Assembly (NCBI GenBank): GCA_007121175.1
Contig: SKMG01000164.1
Location: 1 to 8,814 of the forward strand
DNA from: Trueperaceae bacterium
GTDB lineage: Bacteria; Deinococcota; Deinococci; Deinococcales; Trueperaceae
Direction: 5' to 3'
Length of the DNA: 8,814 nucleotides
Positions within the stretch are counted from its first letter, which is position 1. Each line of letters starts with the position of its first letter. The notes below the pieces were generated by a model, which was not told where the DNA came from, did no database searches, and saw only the letters and a list, made by a program, of their open reading frames with translations. The position numbers and the translations under genes were made by a program. This document shows, piece by piece, positions 6,111-8,814 of the stretch.

Positions 6111-6121
6111 CGCCTGGTCAA
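6093..6121 (-). promoter_or_regulatory. Sigma70-type promoter for the cupin-LsrF-like-LsrR-like row
   Basis: Read on the minus strand: -35 box TTGACC (complement of 6116-6121), a 17-bp spacer, and -10 box TAGACT (complement of 6093-6098). The match is 5/6 and 4/6 to consensus with ideal spacing. Transcription would begin near 6086 and give a leader of about 47 nt carrying the AAGGAG ribosome site before GTG 6039. Confidence 0.6.
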
Positions 6122-6175
6122 TGCGTGCGCTCCCTCCGAGATGTCCTTCGGGCCGGGTGATCGGCGGGCGCAGCG

Positions 6176-6188
6176 TATAGATTGAGGC
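6176..6188 (+). promoter_or_regulatory. -10 element directly in front of the response regulator, likely leaderless transcript
   Basis: TATAGA (6176-6181) stands seven bases before ATG 6189, the usual distance from a -10 box to the transcription start, so the mRNA would begin at or next to the start codon. The only purine stretch, GAGG (6184-6187), ends one base from the ATG and is too close to act as a normal ribosome site. No clear -35 box is present at 17 bp spacing. Confidence 0.45.
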
Positions 6189-6857
6189 ATGGAACGCCAG
6201 CGCATCCTGATCGTCGAGGACGACCGCGCGCTGGCCCAGGCGCTCGACCAGGAGTTGGGTCGTGCCTACGACACCCGCGTCGTCCACACTGGTCGTGAGG
6301 CGCTGATCTCGGCCGTGAGGGAGGACTTCGATCTGGTCGTGCTGGACCTCAACCTGCCGGACATGGACGGCATCGAGGTCGCCGAAGAACTCCAGGAGCT
6401 GCCCGGTAAGATCCTCATGTTGACCGCCCGCGCCGACGTGCGCAGCCGCGTCGTCGGCCTCTACGCCGGGGCCAGCGACTACGTCGCCAAACCGTTCGAC
6501 ATGCAGGAGCTGCTCGCGCGGGTCTACGCCCAGCTGCGCCGCAACGGCGCAGCGGAGATCTATTCGTGGGGCCCGATGCGGGTCTCCGAGGAGGACCGGA
6601 ACTGCCTGATCGACGGAGTGCCGCTCCCCTTGACGGCGCTCGAGTTCCGCGTGCTCGCGCTGCTCATGGCCAACCAGGGGCGCGTGTACTCGAAGACCAC
6701 GCTCGTCGAGCGCCTCTATGGCAGCGAGACGCCCGCCTCGAACGCCGTAGAGGCGCTGGTGTCGCGCCTTCGCTCCAAGCTCGGCGAATGCGGCCTCGAC
6801 GAGGTGGTCGAGACCGTCCGAGGCATCGGCTACGTGATCCGTGAGCCGCGCACGTGA
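6189..6857 (+). CDS. OmpR/PhoB-family response regulator
   Basis: A 222-residue two-component response regulator: receiver domain (about 4-115) then a winged-helix DNA-binding domain (about 125-220). The receiver has the acidic pair D11-D12, phosphorylation site D53 (VVLDLNLPDMDG), T79 and K101 (KPF), so it should be phosphorylatable. The effector domain ends with the family pattern LVERLYG...SNAVEALVSRLRSKL...VRGIGYVI. It should act as a dimeric transcription factor controlled by the kinase encoded next. Its stop overlaps the kinase start by four bases (GTGA, 6854-6857). It is divergent from the cupin row with about 150 bp between starts; nothing in the sequence ties it to sugar metabolism. 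Target genes are unknown; the exported-protein gene downstream is one possibility. Confidence 0.95.
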   Translation: MERQRILIVEDDRALAQALDQELGRAYDTRVVHTGREALISAVREDFDLVVLDLNLPDMDGIEVAEELQELPGKILMLTARADVRSRVVGLYAGASDYVAKPFDMQELLARVYAQLRRNGAAEIYSWGPMRVSEEDRNCLIDGVPLPLTALEFRVLALLMANQGRVYSKTTLVERLYGSETPASNAVEALVSRLRSKLGECGLDEVVETVRGIGYVIREPRT

Positions 6858-8146
6858 CGTTGCGCACGCGCCTCAGCGTCGCGGCGACCGCCTTCGCCGC
6901 CTTGGTCGTGGTGGTGTTCGGCGGTCTCGCCTACCTCGGCTACCAGCGGCAGCTGGAGCAGCAGCTGACCGACGTGCTGCTCAACGACCTCGAACGGGTC
7001 GCGACGCTACTCGACGAACCGAGCCTGGGAGCCTCCTTCACGGGAGCAGAGAGTGCTGGTGTCATCCTGCAGTTCGTGAACGGCGACGGCGAGGTCGTCC
7101 TGGGCTGGGGCGACCCCGCGCCGCTGCCGGCAGTGCAGGGAGCCACGCGTTTCGTGCACGAGGAGCGAACCTACCTCACGACCCAGGCGCGCTGGCGCGC
7201 GGCCGACGGCTTCATCCGCCTGGCGCACGACATCACCGGCACGGTCGAGGCCTCCGAGCGGGTAGGCCGCGCGCTGATGGCCTCGGGTGTCGTGGTCGTG
7301 CTGCTCGCGGCCTTGGTGGCGCTCTTCGCGGTACGCCGCATGCTGCGGCCGCTCACCGACCTCGCCGTGCAGACCAGGCGCTTAGAGCCCTCGGTACCAG
7401 AGGATGTGGCGTACGTCGGTCCTCCCGACGAAGTCCACGACCTGGCGACCGCGCTGAACGACGCACTCGCAGCCATCCGTCAGCGGCGCGAGGACGAGCG
7501 CACGTTCCTGCTCGAGGTGGCCCACGAGCTCGCAGGACCGCTGACGCTGGTGCACTACCACCTCGACCGGCTACGGCTCGAGGCCGCCGGCGATCCGCGC
7601 TTGCGGGCAGCATCCGATGCGGCGCGCGAGCTGCTGCGGACCTCACAAGATCTGCTGGTGGTCGCGCGGGGCGAACTCGACCGCCCCATCAGTCACGAGC
7701 TCCTCGACCTACGCGAGCTCGCCGCCCGCGTCGCCGACGAGTATCCCGGCGTACTCGTCGAGGTCAGCGAGCCGGCCGAGGTGGTGGGCGACCCGGAGCG
7801 GTTGATGCAGGTGGTGCGCAACCTCGTGCGCAATGCGGTGCAGGCGTCCGGTGGCCCGGAGCGGGTCTCGATCTCGTTGCGGAGCGGGAACGACGCTCAC
7901 GTGCTCGTGGTCCGTGATACGGGACCAGGCATGACGCCCGAGACACTGGCTCGAGCCTTCGAGCGTGGCTTCAGCACCGGTCGCGGGAGCGGTGTCGGCC
8001 TGGCCGTGGCGAAAGACCTCGCGGAGCGCCACGGCGGCAGCGTCCGGGTCGTCTCGAGTACGCCCGCCGGGACGGTCATGGAGGTCAGGCTCCCGAGCCT
8101 CGCCTCGAAGCTCGACGATGCGTCACCTGCACCGCTGCCTTCGTAA
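6854..8146 (+). CDS. Membrane sensor histidine kinase (HAMP-HisKA-HATPase)
   Basis: A 430-residue kinase starting at GTG 6854 inside the stop of the response regulator gene, so translation is coupled. Layout: TM1 about 9-30; an extracytoplasmic sensor of roughly 110 residues (31-140) with no recognised motif; TM2 about 141-160; HAMP linker about 161-212; dimerisation domain with phospho-accepting H224 (VAHELAGPL); ATP-binding domain with N-box N327 (RNLVRNAVQA), G1 box D355-TGPGM, F-box about 367-372 and G2 box GRGSGVGLA (376-384). The H-box deviates from the usual HELRTPL, with Ala and Gly replacing Arg and Thr, but His, Glu and Pro remain, so activity is expected. It should phosphorylate the partner regulator at D53 in response to an envelope signal that cannot be named. 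The last residues form a short Ser/Pro-rich tail. Confidence 0.95.
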   Translation: MTLRTRLSVAATAFAALVVVVFGGLAYLGYQRQLEQQLTDVLLNDLERVATLLDEPSLGASFTGAESAGVILQFVNGDGEVVLGWGDPAPLPAVQGATRFVHEERTYLTTQARWRAADGFIRLAHDITGTVEASERVGRALMASGVVVVLLAALVALFAVRRMLRPLTDLAVQTRRLEPSVPEDVAYVGPPDEVHDLATALNDALAAIRQRREDERTFLLEVAHELAGPLTLVHYHLDRLRLEAAGDPRLRAASDAARELLRTSQDLLVVARGELDRPISHELLDLRELAARVADEYPGVLVEVSEPAEVVGDPERLMQVVRNLVRNAVQASGGPERVSISLRSGNDAHVLVVRDTGPGMTPETLARAFERGFSTGRGSGVGLAVAKDLAERHGGSVRVVSSTPAGTVMEVRLPSLASKLDDASPAPLPS

Positions 8147-8222
8147 GCGGCGGGTAAGGTAGGGGGGATAGGCTGCGCAGACGATGAGCGTACGCTTCGG
8201 TTCGCCCGGTCTGGAGGTGTTC

Positions 8223-8814
8223 GTGCTCCGTCTCGTCTCGATGGTCCTCGTGTTGATGCTGACGTTCTCGGCGTACGCCGTGATGCCGGGCAACGCGCAC
8301 GTGCTCCTGACGAACGATGCGGGCACCATCGTCGGCGTCGGCAAGACGCTGCACGGTCTGGCCTTCGAGCTCGACCTGATGACCGGCTTCGAGGGCGTCG
8401 CCAAGCTGACGTTCGTGGCACAGGGTGAACCCAAGATCGTCGTGCTCGATGTCGTGGTCCTCGGCGGCGTGATCTACCTCGATTCCGTCGACCTCGCCGA
8501 CCTCGCACGCGAAGCCGGATTCGGTGTCGTGCGCGTCGCCGAGCTGCCTGCTGCCGACTCCGACGGCCCCGCGGCCGCCGCTTCGGGCGGCATGACGGGC
8601 GAGGCTTCGGGCGCCGCGACTGGCGTCGGCGAGACAGCTGGGGAGCCGGCGCCCGCTGCGCCTGGCGTTGCCGACCCGGGTCGGGAGCGGGCTGCTGATG
8701 CGGCGTCTCCGCCGGCTCAGGAGCGGGCTGCCGAGGCGTCTGAGTCGGGTCAGGAGCGGGCTGAGGAGCGGCGTGACGAGCGCGCGGGCGAGGCCGGTCA
8801 GCCGGGTGAGGAGC
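8223..8814 (+). CDS. Exported protein with repetitive Glu/Arg/Ala-rich tail, 3' end off window
   Basis: Not a protein I recognise. GTG 8223 is favoured because GGAGG (8213-8217) lies five bases before it. From there the product begins with a signal peptide (LRLVSMVLVLMLTFSAYA, residues 2-19, SAYA-type cleavage site). An in-frame ATG at 8184 would add 13 residues and has only a weak TAGGCT -10-like box (8169-8174) behind it. Residues about 25-105 form a mixed alpha/beta-like, Val/Leu/Asp-rich domain (KIVVLDVVVLGGVIYLD). From about residue 110 the sequence turns into a low-complexity tail rich in Ala, Gly, Glu, Arg and Pro, with QERAAE-type repeats running to the window edge. The body has no Cys in view. 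It follows the histidine kinase by 76 bp in the same direction, so it might be co-expressed with, or controlled by, that system. Function unknown; at least 197 residues. Confidence 0.7.
   Translation, partial: MLRLVSMVLVLMLTFSAYAVMPGNAHVLLTNDAGTIVGVGKTLHGLAFELDLMTGFEGVAKLTFVAQGEPKIVVLDVVVLGGVIYLDSVDLADLAREAGFGVVRVAELPAADSDGPAAAASGGMTGEASGAATGVGETAGEPAPAAPGVADPGRERAADAASPPAQERAAEASESGQERAEERRDERAGEAGQPGEE
8684..8763 (+). repeat. In-frame direct repeats in the exported protein gene
   Basis: GGAGCGGGCTG occurs exactly at 8684-8694, 8720-8730 and 8753-8763. Spacings are 36 and 33 bp, that is 12 and 11 codons, so the reading frame is kept and the protein gains ERA repeats within variable Ala/Ser/Glu-rich units. 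Related GAGCGG/GAGCG words continue to the right edge (for example 8766-8771), so the array probably extends beyond the window. T-ending codons (GCT, GGT, TCT) are more frequent here than in the rest of the window, which suggests recent repeat expansion or relaxed selection. Confidence 0.65.

Noticed and set aside
7897..8508. Minus-strand open frame spanning the kinase end and the exported-protein start
   Set aside because: Arg/Ser/Pro-rich composition with no motif; the + strand has a convincing kinase C-terminus and a signal peptide here.
8684..8814. CRISPR array
   Set aside because: The repeats are 11 bp, degenerate, spaced by codon multiples and lie inside an open reading frame; they are coding repeats.

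Overview
The window is a compact, very G+C-rich stretch with coding density above 90%. It has G/C-ending codons, GTG as well as ATG starts, and several gene overlaps or zero-length gaps. Such base composition, together with a probable leaderless promoter in front of the response regulator, fits Deinococcota (Trueperaceae-like), Actinomycetota or Chloroflexota. The sequence alone does not decide between them, and no rRNA, tRNA, mobile element or CRISPR is present to help.

Region 1 (1-3516, + strand) is a tight operon running in from off the left edge. It holds the end of a short-chain dehydrogenase/reductase, a two-subunit (split) transketolase, and a RuBisCO-like protein (form IV, not a CO2-fixing enzyme). 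Gaps are 65 bp, 1 bp and 0 bp. Region 2 (3610-6039, - strand) is convergent with it. In transcription order it encodes a small mono-domain cupin, an aldolase/thiolase closely resembling LsrF, and a transcription regulator closely resembling LsrR. A sigma70-type promoter overlapped by an inverted repeat lies in front of the cupin. Region 3 (6189-8146, + strand) is a two-component pair: an OmpR-type response regulator and a membrane histidine kinase joined by a 4-bp overlap. Region 4 (8223 to the right edge) is the start of an exported protein with a signal peptide, a roughly 90-residue unrecognised domain and a Glu/Arg/Ala/Gly-rich repeated tail. No gene-free stretch exceeds about 185 bp.

Regions 1 and 2 together look like a catabolic module for an unusual, probably branched or phosphorylated ketose or sugar acid. 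The SDR would oxidise. The RuBisCO-like protein would enolise, isomerise or decarboxylate a phosphorylated ketose-type intermediate. The split transketolase would move a two-carbon ketol unit. The LsrF-like enzyme would cleave through a Schiff base, and the cupin would isomerise or bind a small metabolite. The LsrR-like regulator would sense a phosphorylated intermediate. RuBisCO-like proteins and split transketolases are both known from D-apiose/apionate catabolism, and LsrF/LsrR from autoinducer-2 catabolism. This particular combination matches neither pathway as I know it and is the most interesting part of the window. The substrate is inference only: kinase and transporter genes, which would help most, are not in view.
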